DNA of 64,000 bases. It comes from Mycogone perniciosa. Its lineage: Eukaryota; Ascomycota; Sordariomycetes; Hypocreales; Hypocreaceae. Under the pieces are notes generated by a model. It was not told the DNA's origin. It saw nothing but the letters and a program-made list of their open reading frames with translations, and ran no database searches. Of this stretch, positions 11,201 through 23,166 are shown one piece after another; position 1 is the first letter of the stretch, and every line of letters starts with the position of its first letter. The stretch lies in assembly GCA_025331125.1 (NCBI GenBank), contig JAOALB010000110.1:1-64000 (forward strand). The letters run 5' to 3'. Both the position numbers and the translations under genes were made by a program.

Positions 11201-12050
11201 TCATCCGGCTCTTGTGGGCTCATTGATGACCGGAGGCTGTCTCAGGCCCGCCGCTTCCTTGAATCGACGAGTATTTAGTATGTCAGCAGCTTTATCAGCT
11301 GTACCCATATTCCTCGTCTGTCCGAGGTGAGACCAAGAGGCTTCCAACTCTGACAGTTCTCGTTCCACCTCGTCTTTTGGCCTGCTCAAGCCTGCCGGTC
11401 CGAATTCCCACACATTTGCTTTCATGCCAACGCCAAAGTATTGGTGTTTGCGCAAGTATGCGAGCCATAACTGAACTGTTTCTGGATTTCCATCCTTGAT
11501 TTGAATCAGTCGCCGTAGGGTCACCCGCTCAAAGTTTTCTTGGGCCTTTTTAAAAATAAAATGACTTTTGGGGACCGTCCATCGTTCTGTGATTCGGGGC
11601 AGTGGTACGGGGCCGAATGCTGGTAGGCCCAGGTAATAAGCGGCTCGCAACGCGAAATCGGAGAAGAACTCGAGAGGCTGCAAGCTAAAGGATCGCAACT
11701 GAAGGTCGCAGGACGGAATGCCAAATTCGGCCTCGCGCTTTAAGGGTTTAAGGTGAAGGGCTTGAATAGAGCGTGGGTTTCGTATTTGTCGCTGGCTCCC
11801 AACCTTTCCATCAGAGGTAAAGGGCTCTATGCTCGTATCATTTTCCGAAGCCCTGCGCTTGTCAGTTCAGAGCCTTGCGAGATCGAGAGCCTGGAAGTGC
11901 ATTACAGTGAAGCTCGCATTCGCCTTGCAGCCCATGGTGCAACAGCCTGTTGACCTAAAGTCAGTAAATGATGTGCTATACTCCTCCACCAAGAACATCA
12001 TATCGCACCTGGAGACGCACAAGGTGCTGTGCGGTTGGGCGAAGCATCAT
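11201..12050 (-). CDS. rsm10: Mitochondrial small-subunit ribosomal protein uS10m
   Basis: Component of the mitochondrial ribosomal small subunit. Three exons are inferred on the complement: 12009-12050, 11906-11946 and 11201-11852, totalling 735 nt and 244 residues. The diagnostic S10 core is in the last exon: RSIQALHLKPLKREAEFG, VPLPRITERWTVPKSHF, and FERVTLRRLIQIKDGNPE followed by GVGMKANVWE. The first two short exons give an Arg/Ala-rich, acid-poor N-terminus (MMLRPTAQHLVRLQ, then AVAPWAARRMRAS) that reads as a mitochondrial targeting peptide. Both introns have CTGAC branch points close to the 3' splice site. The core has no in-frame ATG before these exons, which is why the upstream exons are needed. 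The core is certain; the 5' structure is likely. Confidence 0.9.
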
Positions 12051-12867
12051 TGATTTACGTCGAGTGTGTGCTGCCAGATTTTGTTGGAGTCAAAATAGCT
12101 CTATGAAGCGGGATCGGGTCGAGGCGAATCGCTGCGCTTTTATTGGTCATAAAATGATTCCACTAGACGCTCACCTTAATGGCCCATAACGCATGATGTA
12201 CCATATCAAGTGATGCGTCTAAGCGGTTAACGACTACAGAGATAGGCGGGTACTACTACTACAGAGTACTCTGTACCGCAAACACGTTTCCCATCACAAA
12301 CGACCAGTCGCCAAAGCATAAAAACAATGGCAAAAGCATTGTAGCCACCTCCTTATTGCATGTATATTACACTGACATTCTTCTGATGATTTTTGAGCTT
12401 GGTATGCGGCAGTGTTGAGAGGCAGTCTTGCGAGGTATGTCTCACCTCCTTCACAGCCAGATAAACGATCTTCCAATAATATTTTTATGGTGGTCTGCCG
12501 TGCCGATCCTACCCAACTGACCTTGCAAGATATTCCTGGCCTGATCGGGTTACGATGTGGGAAATTGGAACACTCTGATTTGATATTGATAGATTTCTAT
12601 TTAGTCTTAGAGTCGGACTCTACCACAGCAGTTTGGAAGGTATGCCACTTCGTGGCTATTCGCTCTTTTCTCTACACTGATAGTATGGGGGAAGTGGGAC
12701 TTCAATAACGGCGAGATCAATCAAGTCCGTACGGAAACGGGACAGATGGAGCTTACAGATCGAGGTCAGTGTCTTCCCCTGTGTTCCCAAACAAGCAGCA
12801 ATCAACAACCGCTTGTCTGCTGAGTAGGCATTGAGAATGCGCCGCCACATTGATTCATGTGGAGGAA
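12051..12867. other. Intergenic region without a supported gene
   Basis: About 800 bp between the RSM10 start and the FCF2 stop, both minus strand. Short open frames exist on both strands (for example 12412-12708 on plus) but have no recognisable domain. It presumably holds the FCF2 3' UTR and the RSM10 promoter. Confidence 0.6.
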
Positions 12868-13694
12868 TTAGACCTGCCTTTTCCGCCGCTGTGTCACCAG
12901 TCTTTGGTAAAAGGCCCTTTTCCCACTCGTTTTCCTACCCTGTATATCGGCGTACTTCGATTGGAGCTTTGGGTCATCATGTTCGGTCATAATATGCTCC
13001 AACAACGTCCTCTTCCTTTCTTTACGCGTAAGTCTGGCGCTGTAGAAATCGGTGGGGCCAGCGATAATTTCGCCAACATGACAATACTCAGGTGCACTAG
13101 ATCGCAGAGCCTTCTTCTGGTGCTTTGGATCAAGAACGCCTCGCATACGCATGAGTTGCCAATTTCTCTTAAACTCCGGTGTAAGGTTGGTTTTGGGGAG
13201 ATCAAACCAGCTCGGCCCAGCGGTATCCTGAAAAGGCATGTTAGCACTTGAGTCCGCAGGAGATGTCTGCGGGAGAGATGGCGGTGGGTAGTCCTGTTTC
13301 GTAATTATGTGCCAGAGAAACAGGGTCAAATCATTTGGTATTCAGAGTAACTATGATGTGCAAGAAATCATAAACCACAGGACTGTGGTCCAAAACGAAC
13401 GCTTGTCCTGTGTCATATTGCCTTGAGGGCTAATCTTCATCACAATACCGCTGATGTGTCAGGGAGGAAAGGAAAGGGCGTCTGGCTTACCTTACTCTGC
13501 CCTTGCACCTGTATTTCTGTCTGCGGTTTGCGTACTGAAAGTCTCTCTGCAGTTGAGGGTGGCTGTGATGTCGGTGCATCGTCCACAACCACGTTCGAGA
13601 CCTTCAGATTAGTCCCTGACGCAGAGTCACCGTGTAGTCTCTGCTCAGCTTGGCGGAGAAGCTGTTGGACTCGATCATCGGCGAAGTCTGCCAT
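12868..13694 (-). CDS. fcf2: rRNA-processing protein Fcf2
   Basis: Nucleolar protein of the SSU processome needed for early 18S pre-rRNA cleavages. Two exons on the complement, 13491-13694 and 12868-13293, with a GTAAGC donor and CAG acceptor, give 209 residues. The second exon carries the Fcf2 domain, visible as GPSWFDLPKTNLTPEFKRN, MRGVLDPKHQKKALR and GEIIAGPTDFYSARLTRKER, and ends in a basic tail (RLVTQRRKRQV). The first exon is a low-complexity leader beginning MADFADDRVQQLLRQAEQRL. It is divergent from hapE, with about 770 bp between the two starts. Confidence 0.93.
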
Positions 13695-14460
13695 GGCCTA
13701 TTGAGAAGGAAGGGTCTGCGCCGCCTATAGGCGGCGGGAAAAAAGTGATGCAGAATTTTCAAAGATCTTTCAAATGATTGAGAATGAGAAACGAGGTAAA
13801 AATACTCGGTGGAATCCAGGATGGGAAAATTATCATAAATGGTCCGTGTGTTTTACGTAATAGTGTATGAAGTACAGACTACTTGGAGACTGGCTTATTA
13901 TACAGGATGCGTCTGGTATATGACATCACAGACTCTGTACTTTGTACCTAGCAGCATACCACACTATTGATTAGCGTATATTATTAGGCACTGAGTACCT
14001 AGGTACTTTAGTCGCAGTACCTGCATCAGTACCTATCAGGACTTGTAAGCTACCTGCCTAGTATTATGACAAGCAGGAGTCCAGCGCAACTACATAGAGT
14101 ACGAAGTACCAAGTCAGGTATAGCTACTAGGTAATCCAGGTATCATTTATATATGTCTACTCCTGTTAAACTCTTAGCTCTTTGCCTATACCCACCCTAG
14201 CACCTCTTGTAAGTCAACAACAACGCGACAACGACATCTACAACATCCCAGCTAAGTTTGTATCTGAACCCGCCTCTCGACCGCCTAGTCTCCACGACGG
14301 TTAAACGTCTTCCACTGGTGCGAATACAGAAAAGACGTTTCCTTTTCTTTCGTTTTGCCACGCCTCTCCTCCTCAAAATCGACACGCATACGGTCGTCTG
14401 GCTCTATCACTTGGAGCCCAACCTCCAATAGCTATCTCCCACCGCACACCTCTCCAAACA
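13695..14460. promoter_or_regulatory. Shared divergent promoter of fcf2 and hapE
   Basis: The 766 bp between the two start codons has no coding potential. The centre (13930-14150) is rich in GTAC-type words (TACCTAG, ACGAAGTACC). The hapE side (14170-14460) is pyrimidine-rich, as usual for fungal promoters. A CCAAT pentamer lies at 14425-14429, 32 bp before the hapE start codon, probably in the 5' leader. Whether it is used is unknown. Confidence 0.5.
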
Positions 14461-15532
14461 ATGGAATCGCAAAATCAGACAGCGCCACCGCATCCTCAGC
14501 AGAACCGCCCTACACCGGTCTATGATCCTAGCCAAGGTGGACACTATGGTTAGCTATGATTTAATTCCTACGCGTGTCATGGCAAATGTTAACTCGATCC
14601 TCCAGGTGCTTGTGCTGCTGTATGTACACTGCCTATTTGTTTAGTACTGCGGTCTTGTCCTAACAGAACGTCTAGTTGGCTTCACAAGGCTTCGCACCGG
14701 CGGAGCTATACACCGGTCCTTGGGCTAATGTGTGTCTAACTCTTCCGACCCTGCTTCCAGCCCGCTGACCTAGTTCTGCTGCCCAGGTTCATCAAGGACT
14801 CACCGGCCAGTATAAAGATATCCTGACCACGTACTGGCAGCAAACCATCAGTCACCTGGAAAGCGATACGCATGACTACAAAATTCATCAATTGCCGCTT
14901 GCACGCATCAAGAAGGTCATGAAAGCCGATCCCGAGGTCAAGATGATATCCGCCGAGGCGCCCATTCTATTCGCCAAGGGCTGTGACATTTTTATAACTG
15001 AGCTCACCATGCGGGCCTGGATTCATGCGGAGGAGAACAAGAGACGCACATTGCAGCGCTCTGACATCGCCTCCGCCCTCGCAAAGTCCGACATGTTTGA
15101 CTTTCTGATTGACATCGTCCCTCGCGAGGAAGCCACATCCCACGCCAAGAGAACAACCACACAGCCTACAGCTCCCCAGGCTGTTCCTGGAGCTCCTGGT
15201 CAGGCGCAGATGCCCGGGCAGCATGCAGGCATGGCACAGCCGAGCAATCATTCTTCTTCCCACCCCATGGCCACCGCTGATTACATGGGTGGCCATACAC
15301 TCGCACCCGATCAAGACTATCGACAGAATCCTAATATGTACCCTGGTCAGGTTCCGCCTGGTCCTCCAGCCGCCTATGGACAGGCCCAACCTCAAGCATC
15401 CATGTACACAGAGATGGAGGGCATGTATCCGTATTCGGCAATGCAGCCCCAGCAGGTAAGCAGGCCTCCACCGTAGCCCTGCCATGCTCATCCACTCTGT
15501 AGGCACCCATGTCGTCTGAAGAGTTTGAGTGA
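14461..15532 (+). CDS. hapE: CCAAT-binding complex subunit HapE (HAP5/NF-YC)
   Basis: Histone-fold subunit of the heterotrimeric CCAAT-binding factor that, with HapB and HapC, activates many genes and with HapX controls iron response. The exons that close the frame are 14461-14548, 14606-14619 (14 nt), 14676-14729, 14787-15455 and 15503-15532, giving 284 residues. The NF-YC core is unmistakable: [56 protein letters not shown], then [20 protein letters not shown]. The C-terminal third is Pro/Gln/Met-rich. Without the last intron the protein would end RPPP at 15476; the spliced end APMSSEEFE is preferred because GTAAGC...TAG signals are present. Confidence 0.93.
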
Positions 15533-15761
15533 GCTTTTCACCCTCGGCTGGAAGACCGGCCTCATAGAGAGGGCACTTTATGTATATAACGGTTGCATGG
15601 GCTGTCCACGGGCGCAAATAATTGCTCTCAGATGAGCTGTAGGACTCGGGTTGACTTGTGAAAGGGGATTTAGGTGCAATACAGCGAAACTGATGATAGT
15701 TGATTCACATCGGGACTGTAAACAACTGGGGAGATGTTTCCTGGCACCTCCTCCTAAACGT

Positions 15762-18614
15762 TTATTTCATCATAGCGAAGCGCGATGATAGATTTGAGAG
15801 GGGCGCGTTTCTTCCCGAATTCAGTCCCACGGGTGTAAGCCTGTATAAATGTTAGCATCCTGACGAGTTCAGTATCATTAAGACCTACTTCTCCAACAGC
15901 AGTGGCCCGTTAAGTGCATCAACACGCCCATATTTCTTGTTGCGGATCGAAATGTCGAAAAATTCCTCATGGTTATCAGACTCCATCAGATTGATGGTTT
16001 GCTGAAGCTCGTCGAGGTTCTCCCTTAACATCTGACCATTCTCAAGGCTTCCAACAAATTCAGTGAGGTACTGAACATCCTGTGCAAGGGCTGAGACGCC
16101 GTGAGCATTGATATGCGTAACCTCCGACGAAAGAGGGAGTGCCTAATGCGAAGTTAGCATAATGTTAACTCCGCGGATAATGAAATGCATGCCCGGGGAG
16201 GCAACTTACCAGGATTTTGTTGGCAGCGTGGCTTAAAGCATCGAAGTAGATTAGTTCTTTGATCTCCCGTGGGAGTCCCAAAAGTGTAGAGTTCATAATG
16301 TTCGATAAATAACGCGTCAGCGTCTGCATGTAGTTACTTGGTTCCGCAGTTACTTCACTCGCCAGCCTATTGATATAAAGTCAGTTTGTGCAATACCAAT
16401 ATCCCAAACGAGCGTTGTACCAATCATATTCCGCAGTGTCCACAAGGTCATCAATTTTAGAATTCACCAGTTCGAATATTCGCTTTTCGGCAGTCTTCTT
16501 GTTGTTGCGGAATTCTTCCGTGGCGTTCAATTTCAAAGGCCCGCCTGCCGAGGTAGATGATCTTGCCCTGATCAAGAGCTGTTCGAGTTCTCTGCATGCT
16601 GTCTCAAAGTGCTCCAGATTGATGAGAATCTGGACTATCTGGCCCAAATATTGGGAACTAAGACGCTCAACTAGAGTCTTGCAGACCTTTTCAGTTAGAA
16701 GCTCATCTAGAGACTACTACAAGTATTAGCTGTCACTGTCTGCGTACATAAAGAAATTACATAGTGTAGCAATACCTTTCGTAGAGTCTCATCAATGACA
16801 TCCGAGTGTTGAAAGTGGTCATCAAGGAAGAAGTAAAACTGATTCAAGAAGTTTCGTATATCGATGCAACACAAAGGATACATCTGAGAGAACGGTAGGA
16901 CACATGGAAATCTATACTCAGGGTTAGTCTACCCTGTATAAAAAGTGGACAGCCAACCATACGTAAGCTCCTCTAAAGGTCGGTCGGATGTGAACCAGCT
17001 GACGTTCATGACTTTCTCGTAGTCAATTGGTGAATTGATAGCCATTGGCATATAGTCGTCTGTCGAAACAATCTAAACCGACAGATAAGCACGAGAGCGA
17101 CGAGCGGTAAGGAACACATGAAATATCGACCTCTTGGAAATCTTCACTGAACCGACGCTTCAAGAGTTCGGCATATTTATCGAAAAGTTTGAGAAGAAAA
17201 TTATCAAGCGCAGATATCGAATATTCCCAACCCTAGATATTATTAAGCGTTCATCGTTTTGAACAATAGCCGATACACAACGGCAGAAGTTGAATGAATA
17301 CTTACCTCCATAGTTTGGATAAACAGAGCGATGAACCCTTTGATTTTCAGCAGGATCTCGGCATTATCAATGCCCATCAATGCCTTGGATGTTAAAGCTA
17401 TTGCCGCACCGCACAGGGAGTCCCATAACTCTTCGACCTATTTGTAGTATATAATCAGACCAAAACAAGCTACCAAAACGATAGTCAATGTTAGTGCTTA
17501 CATCAACCACAGAGCGCAAGTGCGGTACACGTCGCATAGTAGCTTTTTCGATGATGGCAAAGCCAGCGATCCCCTCAAGTAAGCTGCTGAGAGAAGATTC
17601 ATCCTCGGCGAGTAGATCAACTGTACTCGGAACAAGGAGGTCCTTCTGCTGCCGTCGCGTCGAGGCATATTCTGATCGAAATCGGTCACTTTGCCCTAGA
17701 GCATCGTGTATGTGCAAGGCTTCAAAGAGTGGAGTGAAATCTACCTGGAGCTCCTCATTATCAAGAACGTCAAACTCTTCGCTTTCATCACAAACAAGTT
17801 CAATGGAAGAATTCAGTTTAAAGTTGGTCAGAAATTTGTCGTTTTCAACCCTCTTCCTCTGTCTAGATCGCCGCATTTCAGTGTGGTAGAATGCCACTTC
17901 ACCGAGGAACTGAGAGGTCTCACGAATACGGAAGAGCCATGTATTCAGATCGGACATGACGGCTTCAGAAATCGCTTTTCGAGAAGCGGGGATGGACTTT
18001 TGGATAGCATCTGCTAGGCGATGCTGGGTAGCATAGCGATTCTGAAGGATAGGAACCAGGTGTTCATTTTGGAGGTCGTCGAGCGATTTCAGTGCCGAGT
18101 AGTACTTCTTGCGACGAACAAGATCGTGGGCATTATTAACAGCGTGAAGAACCCCGAGAGAACCTCTCAGTGCATCTCCTGCATCAGCAATGTTCTGGCG
18201 GATAGCCTTGGTGTTGACAAGAGCGCCTTTCTGGTCAGCCAACTTCTCGGTGCTCGCTTGGATCGACTGGTTGAGTTTGAGGATCTCGGCAGTGAGAGAC
18301 ACGGTGCCTTCACGGACTTGTTGCAGTCTGTTGACGGAATCAAGAAACTCTTCGTGTTTTGTGAGGCCGATGCGCTCGATATCCCCTTCACGGTCCTCCG
18401 AATACCGAGTGAGGCATTGCAGCAACGCTGGAGTTCGCCTCGAGTTGGTTGCATCTTTCAAAACGGGGATGAGATGATCGAGAAAGTCGGAGTCGGAGGA
18501 CGACAAGATAATCTAGGAGGGGATTAGACAGGAACAGCAGCCGGTACAGGTCGAGCAACACACTTGAGGTACTGCAGACGCGTAGTCATCGAGGGCCGCA
18601 TGTCGTCGCGGCAT
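15762..18614 (-). CDS. sec15: Exocyst complex subunit Sec15
   Basis: Subunit of the octameric exocyst that tethers secretory vesicles to the plasma membrane; Sec15 binds the Rab GTPase Sec4. Exons on the complement include 18564-18614, 17502-18512, 17306-17437, 17131-17232 and 16963-17072, with further exons down to 15762. The N-terminus reads MPRRHAALDDYASAVPQ, then IILSSSDSDFLDHLIPVLK. The family signature EYASTRRQQKDLL, followed by LLEGIAGFAIIEKATM, is in exon 2. Later exons give VEELWDSLCGAAIALTSKAL and, near the end, EEFFDISIRNKKYGRVDALNG. The predicted last residues are NLSSRFAMMK. The small 3' exons were not all fixed to the base. Confidence 0.9.
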
Positions 18615-20191
18615 GATCGCATGATGGATAGGACTCTCTCTGGCTCAAGCTCGCGTTTAACTTTGGCGCGTGGTCAGAGAGACTGATATGGATGCGTACG
18701 AGTACACGAGGATGGTAGGATACTTGTACATTGGCCACCCACGAGAAATGGCCCCCAGTTGTAATTGGAAGTTGAGGTGTAGGAAGTACATAGTACTACT
18801 ACTATAGGTACTCCGTACTACTCGTACTACTACTAAGTGGGTACTTAGTAGGTAGTATATAGGTAATTCTTTGGAGTCTGTCTGGCCATACCCCTATTAG
18901 TACATATAGTAATACCTAGTACTTCGTAGCTACACAGTGAACAGTACTTCGTACCAATCTACCTCGTAGATAGTAGTACGGAGTACTACTACCTATTTCG
19001 TACTCCGTAGACAAGTTGGGATGGCGCCGTTGAAACTGGTCCGTGCTTCGAAGCTCCTTAACTTGGATGTTCTAGAAATTTGGGAGCTAGGCTTGAACCT
19101 TACCAAAGAGCCAGCGTTTGCAGCAACTATCCGCCTGCCTTAAACAAACAACAACCGGTTCATATCATTGATACGGTTGCAAATCACGTCTCACGTCTCG
19201 GGTCTCAGGTCCCATATCCATTCAGAATACGGAGATGGCCTGGATCTTGCTGCACTCGCCTACGCCAGAAACAGGATGGCCTTAAGAAAGGTGTTATAGA
19301 ACTGTCGTTTCATTGGGAGGGGGTTAACGCCTTGAATTACAGAGTACGGGGCCTAGACTTCCGTAGAGGATGCGGTGTCCTAACGCCTGACCTGTATGAC
19401 CATGGGATGGGCAACTTGTACACTTCCACCAAGAAATCGCATAGGCAATGGATGAGAGGACCGTCGCTCAACCCTAGACTCCCCACGCGTCCATATGCTC
19501 GCTGAGAAAGCTTAGGTAGGTAGGCTCCAATGTGAATGCAATCTGAATTTACAAGTTAACAACTTTTCAGTGGATGCATGATCTGGCAGGTCTGGCAGAC
19601 AATGGCGGTTGCGAGTGATCTTGACACCCACTTTCCTTGTTCTGCCACTCGCCAAGTACTACTCTCTGTTCGTTTTTTATTGTGCGTGCTTAAATTAATC
19701 GTGTATTCTGACCTGGCGTTAGTGGTTGGACAGGGCCGAGGTGAAAAAAACCTTTTTGATGTCGACGTGTTAGCGGATGGCATCCATGGCCCGCCAGCTG
19801 TTGCTCCTGCTCACTTTGTTCGAGCCTCCTTGTTCACCTCTCCGTCACCAAACTGGCAGGAGCAGGTGTCCAGAGACATACAAACGGTAAGAAATACGTC
19901 CCAGAATTCCCAGAAAGGCAGGCCCGCAGGGAAAGAATGGCAGCAGCCGCTCAGGTATGTTGAGTGAAATCTGTGTCAACATCCACCACACCCTGCTCTG
20001 AGTATTCTCTTCTCCCCTCTTCTCAGAATCGTCTTCCTTTCAACCCTTCTTCGAATACAACATCTGCCTTCGCCCTGGCAGCCAAGCCATCAAATCCACA
20101 TCTCCTACATCAAAGAGAGAAGAAGTGCATTCGACTGTCGCGGCACACAACCCACCTCCAACCAACAGTCCACCCGCCACTTTCCTTTGTC
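18615..20191. other. Intergenic region between sec15 and the Mei2-like gene
   Basis: About 1.6 kb with no recognisable gene. 18780-19015 is dense in TACTCCGTAC, TACTTCGTAC and TACGGAGTAC words. A 141-codon open frame at 19080-19505 has no recognisable features. 19937-20191 could belong to the downstream gene: an alternative first exon (ATG at 19937, GTATGT donor at about 19955) would join in frame to the sequence before 20192. Confidence 0.5.
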
Positions 20192-22819
20192 ATGGCGCAG
20201 AACCGTGACAATCCATCGTCACCGCGATCGTCAACTGGAGGAGCTGACTCCTTCAAAGGGACGCCAGACACGCGACTGACTGCTTTCTCTCCAAATGACA
20301 GCTCAACCAGATCATCCAAACTACTCAAAGGATTCACCCGGTCCGCTTCGGCCACTCCACCTGTCAGACTCCCAATCAACAACTTCCGCGATGCCATTTC
20401 TCAGCTGGACAAGGATCCTTTTGTCACTTCAGTCCAAGGAGTTGGAACAAAGCTGTCTCCAACAGCCTCTGCATTCAGCCCCTTCATTAATGGCACTGGA
20501 CCCCAGCTGCCAATTGGGGAGGGCCCCATTGCCGCAGCCCTGAGCACCGACCTTGGATTGTCCAGAAACCTCAAAGTCTCATCATCCAGCTCTCTTTCTC
20601 CTTGTGAAGTTGATGCTTGGTTGACTGTATGTGTTACCCAAGGTCCTCCGTCTTGTCTAGTACTGACCTGCATGTTTTTCCTACAGGAGTTTGAGACTAA
20701 AGGCAATGGCCTGCACGGGGCGAGGTATCTCGTAGCCCTCAACGGGAGCGTGTCTATCCATTTCACTGATATCAGAGACGCCTGTTCTGTCCATGCCGGC
20801 ATTCGTCAAGCTGATAAGGACTGGAAAGTCGCCTTTGCCAGCACAACCCAAGCCACCCCGGCACTCGTCACTCAGGCCGGTACTCCAGTCGACCATCAAG
20901 ATGTCAACCACCATCGCCTGGGACAGATCAAGCCTCCAGGTTACGAAGCAAACCTTGCACAGACTGGTCAGATTCTTGTCCTTGGTGTTATTCCGCCAGG
21001 TTCAGTTGGCGACTCCATGCGAGTCATGGAGGCTGTACATCGATTCCTACAGTCCAAAGGGCGTCTGTTTGCCCTTGTAAGACTTTCCACCTTCCCAAAC
21101 GGTTCATTCAGGGCTATTGCAGAGTTTTGCGATGCAACGATTGCTCTTTCTACCATTGAATGCTCCAGTGGCAGTCTCATCACTGAGGTTAGTTCTGATC
21201 AACTACATTTTTTTTCTTTTCTTTTTTGGCTAAAAAAGTCGTCACTCAGGGAATTCAACTCTTTGCAACACCATTTAGCCCTGATCTTGTGTCTTCTTCT
21301 GGCCTTGTCGAGGCAATGGAAGACATCTCTTTGAGTAAGGTACCTTACGAGTCAGATCAACGTCATATTCTGACCAGTTCGTCCACTCCACGCCCTGGAC
21401 CGACTGATATGCGAGTTCACGCTCCTTTCACAATGTACCCCCTCGTGTTTCAATCGCCATTTACCCCTGGAATGCCCTATGTGCCTGATTCTTTTCTGTC
21501 AGCAGGACAGAACAGCCCAGTCGCTCCTCTGACACCATTTCTTCCGCCGTACCCCGTCTTTGGCTCTCTGTACCAGACACCGCCCTCTCCAGCCCTCACC
21601 GCTCAAAACGGCTACAGTCCCTCTAGGCCGTTGCCTGGGGTTGGCAGAGTAGATGCCCGCAGGCAGAATGCGATGAGAATCAGTCGATCTACATATCACA
21701 ACGCGGCAACCCACCACAACCATGTTGATATACACCGCATTCGTGAGGGAATTGATGTTCGCACTACGGTAAGACTCTCCCACTCGCTACTTACTCGTTC
21801 TAACCAGAACAGATTATGCTTCGAAATATCCCCAACAAGGTTGACCAAGCTATGCTCAAGCGGATTGTTGATGAGTCCAGCTGGGGAAAATACGATTTCA
21901 TGTATCTACGCATAGATTTCGCCAACGATTGCAAGTGAGTCGTCTCGCCAGCTATTGTCCCCGAAAGGAAAGTCGTCACCGCTAATGTTCCATCGCAGTG
22001 TTGGTTACGCATTCATCAACTTTGTTGACGTAAGTCCCCATTCCTCCAACTACACACCACTCATACTGATATTTGAAAATAGCCCTTGGACATCATTGAC
22101 GTCAGTTAAGCCCCGAATAAGTATGAGCATTTGAAATCCAAGCTAACTAAAATGGCAAGTTTGTGAATGCTCGAGGGAACCAACGCTGGTAGGCTTTACC
22201 CTTGTGCTCCCCAATAGACCGATTTTAACTGATCTGGCTAGGAATTGTTTCAAGAGCGACAAAGTGGCAGAGATCTCATACGCAAGTCGGTATCATCCAT
22301 CCTAAATCTCTCAGTTCGATATACTAACAGGGCCGTGTAGCCATTCAAGGCAAGGACTGTTTAGTGCAGAAGTTTCGAAACAGCTCTGTGATGCTCGAAG
22401 CACCACATTATCGCCCAAAGGTACGTTTCGCCACCCTGTGGATACCAGTGATGAGAATCTTGGCATCGATATGCCGCAACTAACATGAGAAGCTTTATTT
22501 CACATCGAACGGGCCCATGCCAGAGCTTGCCGGCCAGGAAGAACCATTCCCGGAACCCGACAACCAATCCAAGATGAAGCGAAGTTGTGAAAATGCTGAG
22601 CACGTCGGTAAGTGCTCTAGGCGGCTTTGGGGGCATGGGTAGCTGTAAGGGTTGATGCTCATCATTTGATTAGGACTTTTCACCCCCAACGCAGGACAAC
22701 ACTTCCGCGATGAACAGCGGCGCAGACGGTCACAGTATGATCGAGGGACTCGCCTTGCTACCCTTGAGGAATACGACTATGAGGCAGCTATGCAGTATCT
22801 CTACGGCACGACGACATAG
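20192..22819 (+). CDS. Mei2-like RNA-binding protein (C-terminal RRM)
   Basis: RNA-binding protein of the Mei2/Mei2-like group; in fission yeast Mei2 drives meiosis by sequestering mRNA-elimination factors. Eleven exons close the frame: 20192-20626, 20687-21187, 21250-21768, 21813-21934, 21999-22029, 22083-22100, 22160-22188, 22242-22285, 22341-22420, 22493-22607 and 22674-22819 (2040 nt, 679 residues). The last eight exons encode the RRM_2 domain, starting IMLRNIPNKVDQAMLKRIVD and containing GYAFINFVDP, FVNARGNQRWNCF and CLVQKF. The first half is Ser/Pro-rich and includes a degenerate RRM-like region (exon 2). The start is uncertain: the open frame continues upstream to 19964, and a first exon at 19937 is possible. 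Confidence 0.85.
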
Positions 22820-23166
22820 TCGGAAGGCACGTCGCGGCAGCCATATCAGCCAAGTCTCAGCCATCTCTAGATGTCATCGCAGCCATTGATTTCTTTGCGG
22901 AGATCGCATTTTTCAAGCACAAACCAGTTTGCTATATATCGCTTTGGTGCCACATAATGATCACCATGTAAATAACCATGCCTAGCTAGACAGAAGGAAA
23001 TCAGAGGACTACTGCGGCTGCACATCTTCTAATTGCAGGTGCCATTGTTCCTAATTGATGCTGCGCGATGAGGCTGCCTTTCTTAATCTCTGTATACCAC
23101 AGTGATGGAGCTTGAGATACGATGAGGATGAAGCTGTACAAGGCAGCAACAAAATGATGGTATGTG

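Noticed and set aside
12412..12708. 98-codon plus-strand frame between rsm10 and fcf2
   Set aside because: No motif and no splice context; likely chance.
14967..15617. 216-codon minus-strand open frame
   Set aside because: Shadow of hapE on the opposite strand; hapE is certain from its histone fold.
18021..18527. 168-codon plus-strand open frame
   Set aside because: Antisense shadow of sec15 exon 2.
19080..19505. 141-codon plus-strand open frame between sec15 and the Mei2-like gene
   Set aside because: Low-complexity, no recognisable motif, no splice support, and it lies in a region of intergenic repeat words. Reported only as part of the intergenic entry.
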